Origin: Streptosporangium sp. NBC_01495
Lineage (GTDB): Bacteria; Actinomycetota; Actinomycetes; Streptosporangiales; Streptosporangiaceae
NCBI RefSeq assembly: GCF_036250735.1
Contig: NZ_CP109430.1
Span: 9,362,001 to 9,426,000 of the forward strand
Direction: 5' to 3'
DNA length: 64,000 nucleotides
Shown: positions 8,123 to 16,262 of the stretch, piece by piece
Position numbering within the stretch: position 1 is the first letter of the stretch
Layout: each line of letters begins with the position of its first letter
The notes under the pieces: model-generated
Told to the model about the DNA's origin: nothing
Databases searched by the model: none
The model's input: only the letters and a program-made list of their open reading frames with translations
Position numbers and translations under genes: made by a program

Positions 8123-8767
8123 ATGCCTGAAACGTGGCCGCTCGCCGGGCACCTCCCCGCGAAAGCCGGGGTAGCCCAGCCCGTCCGCAGTAGTGACCTC
8201 ACCGTGCGTGAGGATGCCTCCGAAGAACTCCGGAGGCTTGTTTTGCGTGCCAAAACCGGAGACTCGGATGCTTTTGGCACGCTCTATGATCGTTACCTCA
8301 CCCTGGTGTACCGCTACGTCTACTTCCGGGTCGGCTCACACCCGCTGGCCGAGGATCTCACGAGCGAGACCTTTCTCCGCGCGCTCCGCCGGATCACGGA
8401 CTTCACGTGGCAAGGGCGTGATTTCGGGGCCTGGCTCGTGACCATCGCGAGGAACCTGATCACCGATCACTTCAAGTCCGGCAGGTACCGCCTTGAGGTC
8501 ACGACGGCCGAGGTGATCGACACACCGCTCGACGGCCCGCACATCCCGGAGAACGCCGTCGTCACCGCGATGATCAGCGACCGGGTGCTCACCGCCGTCC
8601 GCGACCTCGGCCCCGAGCAGCAGGAATGCGTGGTGCTGCGCTTCCTGCACGGCATGTCACTGGCGGAGACCGCGCTCATCATGGGCAAGAAGAGCGGCGC
8701 CATCAAGGCGCTCCAGTTCCGCGCGATCCGCGCCCTGGCCCGCGCCCTGCCCTCGGACCTCAGCTGA
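8123..8767 (+). CDS. bldN: ECF sigma factor, BldN type
   Basis: A 214-residue extracytoplasmic-function sigma factor. Region 2 (DAFGTLYDRYLTLVYRYVYF, with LAEDLTSETFLRAL) covers residues about 45-110. Region 4 (LGPEQQECVVLRFLHGMSLAE, then GKKSGAIKALQFRAIRAL) covers about 150-210. BldN drives aerial-hypha genes (chaplins, rodlins) in Streptomyces. The identification rests on synteny (rex-hem on one side, HAD/plsC/epimerase on the other) and on the next gene encoding an RsbN-like protein. The ATG at 8123 has AGGG seven bases upstream; a GTG at 8204 is an alternative without a binding site. The N-terminal extension before region 2 is only about 35-40 residues, shorter than the roughly 86-residue pro-sequence described for S. 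coelicolor BldN. Confidence 0.85.
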   Translation: MPETWPLAGHLPAKAGVAQPVRSSDLTVREDASEELRRLVLRAKTGDSDAFGTLYDRYLTLVYRYVYFRVGSHPLAEDLTSETFLRALRRITDFTWQGRDFGAWLVTIARNLITDHFKSGRYRLEVTTAEVIDTPLDGPHIPENAVVTAMISDRVLTAVRDLGPEQQECVVLRFLHGMSLAETALIMGKKSGAIKALQFRAIRALARALPSDLS

Positions 8768-8915
8768 CATCGGCCCGATCGGTGCCGGCCTCGGCCGCCA
8801 CGCCCGGAACGATGTTCCCCATGCCGATGTGGCGCAGCGCGTAACCTGCCGTGCCGAGTCGTCGTTAGGCAAGTGACACCGATGGATCATGAGCTGGGGG
8901 CGGCAGGGAGCGTTC

Positions 8916-9581
8916 ATGGGGAAGTGGCTGCCCGGACTCTCATGGAGGTCGCAGACGCGCATCCAAAACCGGGTGTCACGGCTGGGAGCCCGCATGACGG
9001 CCGGCCCCCGGCCCGAGTTCAACGCCAGGCTCCGTGAGCAGCTCACCCGGCCCCCTTCCGGAGAGGACGTCCCCGAGCGCCCCCCGGTGGGGCCCCGCCA
9101 CTCCCGGCGGAGATCCCGGGTGGGGCTGTTCCCACAGTTGCTCAGCGTCGCCCTGGTGGCCGCGATGGTCGTATCCGGGATGTGGACCTACCGGTCGATG
9201 CCCGGTGACACCTTCTACCCGCTCAAGCGCGCCGCCGAGAGGACGCTGTTCCACCTGAGCAGCGACGACGCCGAGCGGGCCGACCGCTCCTTCGGCTACG
9301 CCGAGACCCGTGCCCTGGAGGTCAAGGAGCTCCTGGGCTCCGGCGAGCGCGAGGAGGTGATCGGGGAGACCCTCCAGGCCATGGAGGACACCACGCGTTC
9401 CGCGGTGACCTCCCTCAGGCAGATACGGCGCCGTGACTCCGCCCGCGCCAAGGAGCTCAAGCGCTTCGTCCAGAAACAGCGCACCCAGATCGCCGGGATG
9501 ATCCCCAAGATGGGCGCCGAGAACCAGCGCAAGGCCCACGTCTACCTCAACTACATCGAGGGCCTGGCCCCACCCGAATAG
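8916..9581 (+). CDS. rsbN: Anti-sigma factor of RsbN type (DUF5667 protein)
   Basis: A 221-residue single-pass membrane protein. A basic cytoplasmic N-terminal part (about 1-75, with RPEFNARLREQLTRPP) would bind the sigma factor. One TM helix (FPQLLSVALVAAMVVSGMW, about 78-96) follows. The extracytoplasmic part begins YRSMPGDTFYPLKRAAERT, the DUF5667 signature, and continues as a long helical region. I chose the ATG at 8916 because AGGGAG lies six bases upstream; the ATG at 8889 has none. It follows bldN by 148 bp on the same strand, the arrangement known for bldN-rsbN, where RsbN holds BldN inactive at the membrane. Confidence 0.8.
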   Translation: MGKWLPGLSWRSQTRIQNRVSRLGARMTAGPRPEFNARLREQLTRPPSGEDVPERPPVGPRHSRRRSRVGLFPQLLSVALVAAMVVSGMWTYRSMPGDTFYPLKRAAERTLFHLSSDDAERADRSFGYAETRALEVKELLGSGEREEVIGETLQAMEDTTRSAVTSLRQIRRRDSARAKELKRFVQKQRTQIAGMIPKMGAENQRKAHVYLNYIEGLAPPE

Positions 9582-9713
9582 CCGCTCCCGGACGAACCCG
9601 GCCTCGCCCTCCCGGACCGCCACGGGCGGGAACCCGGCGACCGTCCCGTCCGCGGCGTCCCTCACCGCGACGCCGAACCCCGGAAACCCGGCCCCGCCGG
9701 GCTCGCGCGACGC

Positions 9714-9730
9714 CGTACGACCGTCGTACG
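9714..9730. promoter_or_regulatory. 17-bp perfect palindrome upstream of the HAD gene
   Basis: CGTACGACCGTCGTACG is an exact 8+1+8 inverted repeat, 75 bp before the HAD hydrolase start. It could be an operator or a short hairpin. GTACGAC-like words are common in this GC-rich DNA, so function is uncertain. Confidence 0.3.
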
Positions 9731-9804
9731 ACGCCAAGACGTCACATCCGGCTAACACGGACGCTACCGATCTCACCCCCCTGTCATGGTTAAGCTGAGG
9801 TGCT

Positions 9805-10704
9805 ATGAGGCGGCTACTACGACGGCGGGACGAAGCGGGAACGGCCGGGCAGGCGACGGTCGGGGAGATCGCGGCCGGGGAGGTCGCGGCCGCGGCCGCC
9901 GTCGCGATGCCGATGGCCGAGCCCGACCCGGTGTCCGCCGCCTTCTTCGACGTCGACAACACCATGATGCGCGGCGCCTCCATCTACCACTTCGCCCGCG
10001 GCCTCGCCTCCCGGGGGCTGTTCACCAGCAGGGATCTGTTCAGGTTCGCGCTCGGCCAGATGGTCTTCCGGATCCGCGGCGACGAGAACCCCGCTCACAT
10101 CGAGGAGGCGAGGGAGACCGCGCTGGCGTTCGTGGCGGGCAACAAGGTCGAGGAGATCGTCCGGCTCGGTGAGGAGATCTACGACGAGGTGATGGCCGAC
10201 CGCATCTGGGCGGGCACCCGCGCCATCGCGCAGGCACACCTCGACGCGGGCCAGCGGGTCTGGTTGGTCACCGCGACCCCGGTGGAGCTGGCCCGCGTGA
10301 TCGCCCAGCGCCTCGGCCTGACCGGCGCGCTCGGCACCGTCGCCGAGACCGAGAACGGCGTCTACACCGGCCGCCTGGTCGGCGACCTGCTCCACGGCCC
10401 CGCCAAGGCGGAGGCCGTCAGGGCCCTGGCCCGCCGGGAGGGCCTCGACCTGTCCCGCTGTTCCGCCTACAGCGACTCGGCCAACGACCTGCCCCTGCTC
10501 TCCCTCGTCGGCCACGCCACCGCGATCAACCCCGACGCCGAGCTGCGCGACTTCGCCCGGCAGAACAGCTGGGACATCAAGGACTTCCGTACGGGACGCA
10601 AGGCGACCATGATCGGCCTGCCCATCGCGGCGGGCGCGGGGGCCGTCGCGGGCGGCATCGCCGCCGCCGTCGCCCTGCGCCGCCACTACCGCTCCGGCCG
10701 CTGA
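9805..10704 (+). CDS. HAD-IB family phosphohydrolase
   Basis: A 299-residue HAD-superfamily phosphatase of the SerB-like IB subfamily. Motif I is [10 protein letters not shown] (nucleophile Asp, about residue 50), motif II is [10 protein letters not shown], and motifs III/IV run from [12 protein letters not shown] to [12 protein letters not shown]. The final 30 residues are hydrophobic ([22 protein letters not shown]) and end in a basic RRHYRSGR, so the protein may be tail-anchored. Related proteins next to plsC genes are often annotated as phosphatases or fused to acyltransferases in actinobacteria. Here it is convergent with plsC and shares a terminator with it. The substrate is unknown; lysophospholipid-type substrates are a guess from context. 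Confidence 0.85.
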   Translation: MRRLLRRRDEAGTAGQATVGEIAAGEVAAAAAVAMPMAEPDPVSAAFFDVDNTMMRGASIYHFARGLASRGLFTSRDLFRFALGQMVFRIRGDENPAHIEEARETALAFVAGNKVEEIVRLGEEIYDEVMADRIWAGTRAIAQAHLDAGQRVWLVTATPVELARVIAQRLGLTGALGTVAETENGVYTGRLVGDLLHGPAKAEAVRALARREGLDLSRCSAYSDSANDLPLLSLVGHATAINPDAELRDFARQNSWDIKDFRTGRKATMIGLPIAAGAGAVAGGIAAAVALRRHYRSGR

Positions 10705-10749
10705 GACTCCCCGCGCGGTACGCCGCCTCGAGGCTCGGAGGAGTCTCAG
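10701..10749. terminator. Bidirectional hairpin spanning both stop codons of HAD and plsC genes
   Basis: CTGAGACTCC (10701-10710) pairs perfectly with GGAGTCTCAG (10740-10749). The left arm contains the HAD TGA and the right arm contains the plsC stop on the other strand. There is no U-tract, as is usual in this GC range. Confidence 0.6.
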
Positions 10750-11630
10750 AGAAAGGGCGTGAAGGCGTGGCCGCGCCTGAGCCTGAGCTCGTCGAGCTGC
10801 TGCTGGACGACCTCCCTGACCTGGTCGGTGAGGTTGAAGACCAGCATGGGGTCGTCGGCGTCGGCGGGGTCGAGCTCGTCGGTGCGGATCGGCTCGCCGA
10901 AGCCGATCATCCACTTGGACGGGAGCGGCACCAGTCCGAGGAGCCCGAACCAGGGGAACAGCGGCGTGACCGGCAGGTAGGGAAGGCCGAGCGCCCTGGC
11001 CAGGAAGCGCAGGTCACCGATCTTGGGGTAGATCTCCTCCGCGCCCACGATGGCGCAGGGAACGATCGGCACGCCCGCGCGGATGGCGGAGGCGACGAAG
11101 CCGCCCCGGCCGAAGCGCTGCAGCCGGTAGCGGTCGGAGAACGGCTTGCCGACACCCTTGAAACCCTCGGGGAAGACCCCGACGATCTCGCCCTTGCGAA
11201 GCAACCGGTCGGCGTCCTCGCGGCAGGCGAGGGTGTGGCCGGTCTTGCGGGACAGGTGGCCGAGCACCGGGAGCCGGTAGACCAGGTCGGCTCCCAGGAG
11301 GCGGAGCGCGCGACGCTCGGGGTGGTCGTCGTACAGGGCCACCTGGAGCATGAGCCCGTCGAGCGGGAGGGTGCCCGAGTGGTTGGCCACGATCAGGGCC
11401 CCCGAGTCACCGGGCACGTTGCGCATGCCGACGGTCTCGGTGCGGAACCAGTGGCGGTACAGCGGGCGGATCAGCTCCAGCAGCACCCTGTCGGTGAGCT
11501 CCGGGTCGAACCCGAACTCGTCGACCTCGTACTCTCCGGTCACCCGGCGGCGCAGGAAGGCGAGCGCCTCGGCCAGCCGGTGATCGTCGTCCTCCCCGGC
11601 GTCCCCGCTCTCATCCGCCGTCTCGCTCAC
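10746..11630 (-). CDS. Lysophospholipid acyltransferase family protein (PlsC-like)
   Basis: A 294-residue acyltransferase that would transfer an acyl chain to a lyso-lipid acceptor at the membrane. The acyltransferase core begins at LIVANHSGTLPLDGLML; the His-Asp spacing is longer than the classical HX4D, a variant I recall for actinobacterial members. Motif III is GVFPEGFKGVGKP and motif IV is VPIVPCAIVGAEE. The GTG start overlaps the stop of the upstream epimerase gene (GTGA), so both are co-translated, together with bS22 further upstream. The acceptor cannot be read from the sequence. Confidence 0.88.
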   Translation of the reverse strand: MSETADESGDAGEDDDHRLAEALAFLRRRVTGEYEVDEFGFDPELTDRVLLELIRPLYRHWFRTETVGMRNVPGDSGALIVANHSGTLPLDGLMLQVALYDDHPERRALRLLGADLVYRLPVLGHLSRKTGHTLACREDADRLLRKGEIVGVFPEGFKGVGKPFSDRYRLQRFGRGGFVASAIRAGVPIVPCAIVGAEEIYPKIGDLRFLARALGLPYLPVTPLFPWFGLLGLVPLPSKWMIGFGEPIRTDELDPADADDPMLVFNLTDQVREVVQQQLDELRLRRGHAFTPFL

Positions 11631-12652
11631 CCCGTCACCGGCCGGGACACCATGTCCATCAGGGCGGCGGGAAGACCTCCGGCCAGGTCACGTGCGCGGA
11701 CGAAATCCTCGAAGGCCGCCGCGGTGGAGATCTTCGGCTTCCAGCCGAGAGCGGTGGACAGCGCGGTGGTGTCGACCACGCGTCCGTGGCACATCAGACG
11801 GAGTTGCTCGGGGGAGAAACCGACCAGTCCCGCGCCCCGGGCGAGCTCGCCCATGAAGCGGAAGACGGGAGAGGGGACGGGTATCGGGAGCAGGCCCGCC
11901 CTGCGCGCGCACTGCGACAGCAGCAGCACGCCGTCCCCGGCCACGTTGAACGTACCCGGGTGATCTTCCATCGCCATCCGCCGCAGCACCTCGACCGCGT
12001 CGTCCTCGTGGACGAACTGCAGCCGCGGGTCGAACCCGAACACGGTCGGCAGGACGGGCTGGGTGAAGTAACGCGTCAGCGGTGAGTCGACGCCGGGTCC
12101 CATGAAGTTGGCGAACCTGAGCGTCGACACCGCGACATCGCGCCGCCGTCTGGCGAAGCCCCGGACGTAGCCCTCCACCTCGGAGGCGTCCTTGGCGTAG
12201 CCACGGCTCGGAGGCTCTCCCGGCTCGGCGTCCTCGGTGAAGACCGCGGGGTCGTGCGGGGAGGAACCGTAGACGGCGGTGGTCGAGCGCACGACGACAC
12301 GGCGAACCGTCGCGGACCGCTGACAGGCACCGAGCAACTGCATGGTGCCGATGACGTTGTGCTCCTTCATGAGTGCCCGGCCACCGCTCCTGGAAGGAGC
12401 GCTCACCAGACTCATGTGAACGACGGTGTCGATGTCGGCGGCCGCGATCACCTGGGCGATGTCGGGGCTGCGCAGGTCGACGCGGACGAACTCCGTCCGG
12501 CCGAGAGGTACGCCGCCATCACGTGAGAGCGAGGGCGGCGGCACCGTATCCACTCCGATGACCCGGTCGATGTCCGGGTCATCCGCGAGAACGCTCGCCA
12601 CTCGGGCGCCGATGTGGCGCGAGACCCCGGTGACAAGCACGGTGTGGGTCAT
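11627..12652 (-). CDS. NAD-dependent epimerase/dehydratase family protein (extended SDR)
   Basis: 341 residues with an N-terminal Rossmann fold (VLVTGVSRHIGARVASVL; the usual GxxGxxG is changed to GVSRHIG). DTVVHMSLV lies on beta-4, and VVRSTTAVYGSSP replaces the normal YxxxK neighbourhood. The catalytic Lys is in the segment RGYAKDASEVE. The product is probably a nucleotide-sugar or polyol-lipid epimerase, but the substrate is unknown. It starts 20 bp after bS22 and its stop overlaps plsC, forming the operon bS22-epimerase-plsC, an order conserved in many actinobacteria near bldN. Confidence 0.85.
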   Translation of the reverse strand: MTHTVLVTGVSRHIGARVASVLADDPDIDRVIGVDTVPPPSLSRDGGVPLGRTEFVRVDLRSPDIAQVIAAADIDTVVHMSLVSAPSRSGGRALMKEHNVIGTMQLLGACQRSATVRRVVVRSTTAVYGSSPHDPAVFTEDAEPGEPPSRGYAKDASEVEGYVRGFARRRRDVAVSTLRFANFMGPGVDSPLTRYFTQPVLPTVFGFDPRLQFVHEDDAVEVLRRMAMEDHPGTFNVAGDGVLLLSQCARRAGLLPIPVPSPVFRFMGELARGAGLVGFSPEQLRLMCHGRVVDTTALSTALGWKPKISTAAAFEDFVRARDLAGGLPAALMDMVSRPVTG

Positions 12653-12672
12653 CGGCGCCTCGCAGATCCGCG

Positions 12673-12771
12673 CTACTTCTTGTTACGCCGCTGGATGCGG
12701 GTCTTCTTCAGAAGCTTGCGGTGCTTCTTCTTCGCCATGCGCTTACGGCGCTTCTTGATCACAGAGCCCAC
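12673..12771 (-). CDS. 30S ribosomal protein bS22 (AURKAIP1/COX24-domain peptide)
   Basis: A 32-residue, strongly basic peptide: [19 protein letters not shown] followed by [13 protein letters not shown]. It is nearly invariant in actinobacteria and was seen as an extra small-subunit protein in mycobacterial ribosomes. The GTG at 12771 has GGGGG five bases upstream. A longer open frame to 12894 has no conserved content. It is the first gene of the operon with the epimerase and plsC. Confidence 0.93.
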   Translation of the reverse strand: MGSVIKKRRKRMAKKKHRKLLKKTRIQRRNKK

Positions 12772-13077
12772 GGGACCCCCAGGTAGCTGGTAGCCGAGAT
12801 TGTCGAACCGGTGCGCGAGAGCACACCGGCACAACAGACTACCGGCGATCCACGGTAGATCGCCCCTGGGGGGACCCCGGGCGCATGAACTCACGACGTG
12901 GCGACCACGTCGCTACCCCGATGAGACACGGACCGGCTCTCCAACGGTCATACCGGAAATCGTGCCCCGGTCAGACCGGAAGAAGCAGGACCATGAGCGG
13001 CCCAGCACGCCTGGCTCACCTCACGACCGGATCGTTCCCCCCGGCCGCTCGGCTCGACGCGTCGAGCTCACCCTGTC

Positions 13078-13281
13078 TCAACCTGCCTCGATGTAGGCAT
13101 CCCTGAGATAATCGTGCACCGCCTGCTCCGGCACCCGGAAGGATCGACCGACCCGGATGGCCGGCAGCTCGCCCGAATGCACGAGTCGGTACACAGTCAT
13201 CTTGGACACCCTCATGACAGTGGCCACTTCTGCCACCGTCAGGAACTTCACCTCGCTGAGAGGTCTTTCGCCTGCACCCAT
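13078..13281 (-). CDS. Small excisionase-family (MerR-like) HTH DNA-binding protein
   Basis: 67 residues, nearly all one winged-helix domain: FLTVAEVATVMRVSKMTVYR is the HTH, and LPAIRVGRSFRVPEQAVHDYL forms the wing and last helix. It is a conserved actinobacterial gene next to bS22. I chose the ATG at 13281 (GAGG six bases upstream) over the longer GTG frame from 13329. It resembles BldC in fold, but the sequence is that of the separate small HTH protein found at this locus, so I do not give a symbol. Targets are unknown. Confidence 0.88.
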   Translation of the reverse strand: MGAGERPLSEVKFLTVAEVATVMRVSKMTVYRLVHSGELPAIRVGRSFRVPEQAVHDYLRDAYIEAG

Positions 13282-13603
13282 CGGACGCCTCTTCCGCACG
13301 TGTATCCGGGTTATCCCCACTGGTGCCATTGCTCACGCACGTGTACTGCCGTCAGCGTAAGTCGGGACCCCTGTCACGCAAACCCCCTATTTTCTCAGCC
13401 TTCAGAGTCCCACGTCTGCGAAACGCATGAAATCGCTGGCCAGCAGGTGGATCGTGCCCCTCGCATTGATCTTGGAACGGACCAACTGTCTCCCATTAGA
13501 GTCGCCCACAATCACCAAAAAGTTGGCAAACGGTCGGCGAGGTAGGTGGAATGCAGGCGCGAAATGCCCGTATAGGGATGACCTAATTTGCGCATCCCCC
13601 GCC
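13282..13603. other. Gene-free 322-bp stretch, AT-richer than its surroundings
   Basis: This stretch carries the promoter region of the HTH gene and the tail side of the next leftward gene. Short frames on both strands use AT-rich codons; the leftward frame at 13418-13534 ends in FADVGL. None has a ribosome site plus family resemblance, so I call no gene. Confidence 0.5.
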
Positions 13604-14677
13604 TCAGAGGGCCCGCATGACCCTCTCGACCAGGTGGTGCGTCAGCGGTTCGTAATACCGTGGTAGCACGTTGTCATCAAGTGGGACGGTGACCGCGATC
13701 TTGCCCTCCGCCTCCCCGACGAAGAGGGCCGGGTCGTTGCTGTCGGCGAACCCGACCGTGAGGATGCCCGCCTCGCCCGCCGCCCCGGCCCAGCCGTGGT
13801 CGGCGATCACCAGATCGGGACGGTCCGCGTCCAGCTCGGCGATCATGGCGCGCATCGGGGCGGGGTCGTGGGTGTGCACGAAGGCGCCCTTGTCGTCGAG
13901 CATCGCGACGTCGTCCATGTAGCGGATCTTGCGCCTGCGGCCGAACCCGCTGCCCCAGTACGACCAGCCCTCGGCCGGTGACATCAGGGTCACGCCGCGT
14001 GCCCTGAGCATCCGGCCCAGGGCCATGTGGACGGTGAGCAGGCCGGTGGGGTGCCCGGTGGCGATCAGGATCCTGGGGCTCTCCCCCCGGAGCACGCCGG
14101 CGATCGTGTCGCCCATCTTCTCGGCCGCCTCGATCGTACGGTCGGGGTCGATGGTGTCCTGCCCCTCCCGGTGCCCGGGGTCGGCCACGACCCCGGCGGA
14201 CTTGGCCATCAGCTCCAGCACGTCCCGGTAGGACCAGGCGCCGTCCATCGTCAGCCCGAACATGTAGTGCGGATCACGGTTGGACAGCGACCGGTAGTGG
14301 TCCAGGTTGTTCTCCCGGCTGGTCGCCACGTCACCGGCGATCCGGGTACGGACCAGGTGCTCGCGAAGCTCGGCGCGAGTCATCGGCGACGCCTCGCGCC
14401 GCGGCTCGGGTACCGGAGTCCGGTGACTTCCCTCGTCACTCATCCGCTCGCCCACCGCCGAACGCGACGCCTCGCGTCGCGGCTCAGGTGCTGGAATCCG
14501 GTGACTTCCCTCGTCACTCATCCGCTCACCCACCGCCGAACGCGGCGCTTCGCGTCGCGGCTCGGGTGCTGGAATCCGGTGACTTCCCTCGTCACTCATC
14601 CGCTCGCCCACCGCCGAACGCGACGCCTCGCGTCGCGGCTCGGGTGCTGGAATCCGGTGACTTCCCTCGTCACTCAT
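13604..14677 (-). CDS. Phosphatase-like conserved actinobacterial protein with a repeated N-terminus
   Basis: The conserved part (about 259 residues) starts around MTRAELREHLVRTRIAGDVA at 14383 and contains TMDGAWSYRDVLELMAKSAG, ILIATGHPTGLL and LVIADHGWAGAAGEAGILTV. The family is usually annotated as a phosphatase, but I see no classical catalytic motif that proves it. In front lies an in-frame tandem repeat of 26 residues, MSDEGSHRIPAPEPRREAS plus RSAVGER, in three full copies and one partial. Each copy supplies a new ATG (14677, 14599, 14521, 14443). The outermost ATG has GAGGA eight bases upstream; the others have only GTGGGCGAG. True translation could begin at 14677 or 14443. Confidence 0.7.
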   Translation of the reverse strand: MSDEGSHRIPAPEPRREASRSAVGERMSDEGSHRIPAPEPRREAPRSAVGERMSDEGSHRIPAPEPRREASRSAVGERMSDEGSHRTPVPEPRREASPMTRAELREHLVRTRIAGDVATSRENNLDHYRSLSNRDPHYMFGLTMDGAWSYRDVLELMAKSAGVVADPGHREGQDTIDPDRTIEAAEKMGDTIAGVLRGESPRILIATGHPTGLLTVHMALGRMLRARGVTLMSPAEGWSYWGSGFGRRRKIRYMDDVAMLDDKGAFVHTHDPAPMRAMIAELDADRPDLVIADHGWAGAAGEAGILTVGFADSNDPALFVGEAEGKIAVTVPLDDNVLPRYYEPLTHHLVERVMRAL

Positions 14678-14690
14678 CCGCTCGTTCCTC
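14384..14690. repeat. 78-bp tandem repeat array, about 3.8 copies, in frame
   Basis: The period is exactly 78 bp (26 codons). ATG codons of successive copies lie at 14443, 14521, 14599 and 14677 on the minus strand. Copies differ at only a few bases, and the innermost one is truncated at the conserved protein. Because 78 is a multiple of three, copy-number change would not break the frame. Confidence 0.93.
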
Positions 14691-14693
14691 GCT

Positions 14694-14812
14694 ACTTCGT
14701 TCCTCAGTCCAGTTCACCGGCGCACCCTCGCGGGCTACTTCGTTCCTCGGTCCGGTTCACCGGCGCACCCTCACGAGCCACTTCGTTCCCCGGTCCGGTT
14801 CACCGGCGGACC
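14694..14812. repeat. 43-bp tandem repeat, about 2.8 copies
   Basis: ACTTCGTTCCTC followed by GTCCGGTTCACCGGCGCACC recurs at 14694, 14737 and 14780. The array fills the space between the 78-bp array and the acuC stop, so acuC's 3' side and the next gene's 5' side are both repeat-bounded. Confidence 0.85.
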
Positions 14813-14817
14813 ATGGG

Positions 14818-15981
14818 TCACGGAAGGGGATCAAGCCCGTGGAAGGGGAAGACGGCGTTCCTCGTCGCCATGATGGCCCGGTCGATCGGATCTGCTGGGT
14901 CATAACCAGCGGAGAAATCGCGAAATTCCGGATCTCGGCCATCAGTCAGCGTCAACGGCGCCGTCTGGTCGGTCCGTTCCTTGACGAACGTGCGCCACGC
15001 GTCGGGAGTGGCGGTCCGGGGATCGAGAGGGTGGCCCGCCACCTCCGCGATCAGGTGGGTCCACGCCCGGGGCACGACCTGCACCAGCTCGTACCCTCCG
15101 CCGCCGGTCACGACCCACCGCCCGCCCGCGGTCTCGTGGGCCAGCTCGTGCAGCGCCGCGTACGCGGCCCGCTGGCCGTCCACGCTGAGCATCAGGTTGG
15201 CCAGCGGGTCGAGGGCGTGGCTGTCGCAACCGTGCTGGGTGACCAGGATGTCGGGGGCGAACTCCCGCAGCAGCGGCGGGACCACCGCGTGGAAGGCCCT
15301 GAGCCAGCCACTGTCGCCGCATCCGGCGGGCAGGGCCACATTGACCGCGGTGCCCTCCGCGCCGCGCTCCTCGGGAAACCCCGTGCCGGGAAAGAGGGTG
15401 CGGGGACTCTCGTGCAGGCTGATGGTGAGAACCCTGGGGTCGTCGTAGAACAGCGCCTGCACGCCGTCGCCGTGGTGCACGTCCACGTCCACGTAGGCGA
15501 CCCTGGACGCGCCCTGGGCCAGCAGCCACGCGATCGCCGCGGCCGGGTCGTTGTAGACGCAGAACCCGCTCGCCGCGGCGGCCATCGCGTGGTGCAGGCC
15601 GCCCGCGATGTTGACCGCGTGCTCGGCCTCGCCGCTCCACACCGCGCGGGCCGCGGCCAGGCTCGCGCCGGTGATCAGCGCGGACGCCTCGTGGACCCCG
15701 GCGAAGGCGGGATTGTCCGTGGTGCCGAGCCCGTAGGCCACATCGGGCCGCCCGGTGGCGGAGACCCGCCTCACGGCCTCGATGTAGTCGCGCTCGTGGA
15801 CGAGCGCCAGCTCGTCGTCGGTGGCGGGCGCGCAGCCACCCATCTCCACCCGATCCAGCACGCCGAGCTCCCGGGCCAGCGCCATGGTCAGCTCGACCCG
15901 CACGGGCGCGAGCGGGTGCCCCGGGCCGAAGTCGTACGAGGTGAGCGCATCGTCCCAGACAACCCGCACGGACCGGCTCAT
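14818..15981 (-). CDS. acuC: Acetoin utilization protein AcuC (class I histone-deacetylase-like)
   Basis: 387 residues of the arginase/deacetylase fold, a zinc-dependent deacetylase. In Bacillus AcuC deacetylates acetyl-CoA synthetase. Visible are DFGPGHPLAPVRVELTMAL at the N-terminus, NIAGGLHHAMAAAASGFCVYN (catalytic His pair), YVDVDVHHGDGVQALFYDD (zinc-binding Asp/His) and LVTQHGCDSHALDPL (zinc Asp). The ATG at 15981 has AGGGAG about five bases upstream; the frame open to 16017 lacks one. It lies upstream of the repeat arrays and the phosphatase-like gene on the same strand. The substrate in this organism is inferred. Confidence 0.92.
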   Translation of the reverse strand: MSRSVRVVWDDALTSYDFGPGHPLAPVRVELTMALARELGVLDRVEMGGCAPATDDELALVHERDYIEAVRRVSATGRPDVAYGLGTTDNPAFAGVHEASALITGASLAAARAVWSGEAEHAVNIAGGLHHAMAAAASGFCVYNDPAAAIAWLLAQGASRVAYVDVDVHHGDGVQALFYDDPRVLTISLHESPRTLFPGTGFPEERGAEGTAVNVALPAGCGDSGWLRAFHAVVPPLLREFAPDILVTQHGCDSHALDPLANLMLSVDGQRAAYAALHELAHETAGGRWVVTGGGGYELVQVVPRAWTHLIAEVAGHPLDPRTATPDAWRTFVKERTDQTAPLTLTDGRDPEFRDFSAGYDPADPIDRAIMATRNAVFPFHGLDPLP

Positions 15982-16262
15982 GCGCACTCCCTGTCTGGTC
16001 GCGACGCCGCGCGTCACGGCCCGATCTTCCTGCTCCCGGCTCGACGTTACCGCACGTGTACGGAATGGCGTTTACGCAGCCGTCTCGGAGGAGGGACCCG
16101 TTTTGTCCGAGCGAAATATCTTGGTTCACTGCTGTCAGCGGGCCGGTTCGGCAGGCCACGCCGGACGCCCGGACACCCCGGGATCGCCGTGTCCCCGGCG
16201 CGGACGTCAGGCGGAGGAGACCCGGCGCAGCCCCCTGACGGCGGGGACCAGCAGGGGTGGGC

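Noticed and set aside
13078-13281. Naming the small HTH gene bldC
   Set aside because: The fold is alike, but the residues around the HTH differ from BldC as I know it; this is the separate HTH protein found next to bS22.
13418-13534. Short leftward frame ending FADVGL in the gap before the phosphatase-like gene
   Set aside because: The codon use is unlike neighbouring genes, and no start with a ribosome site was found.
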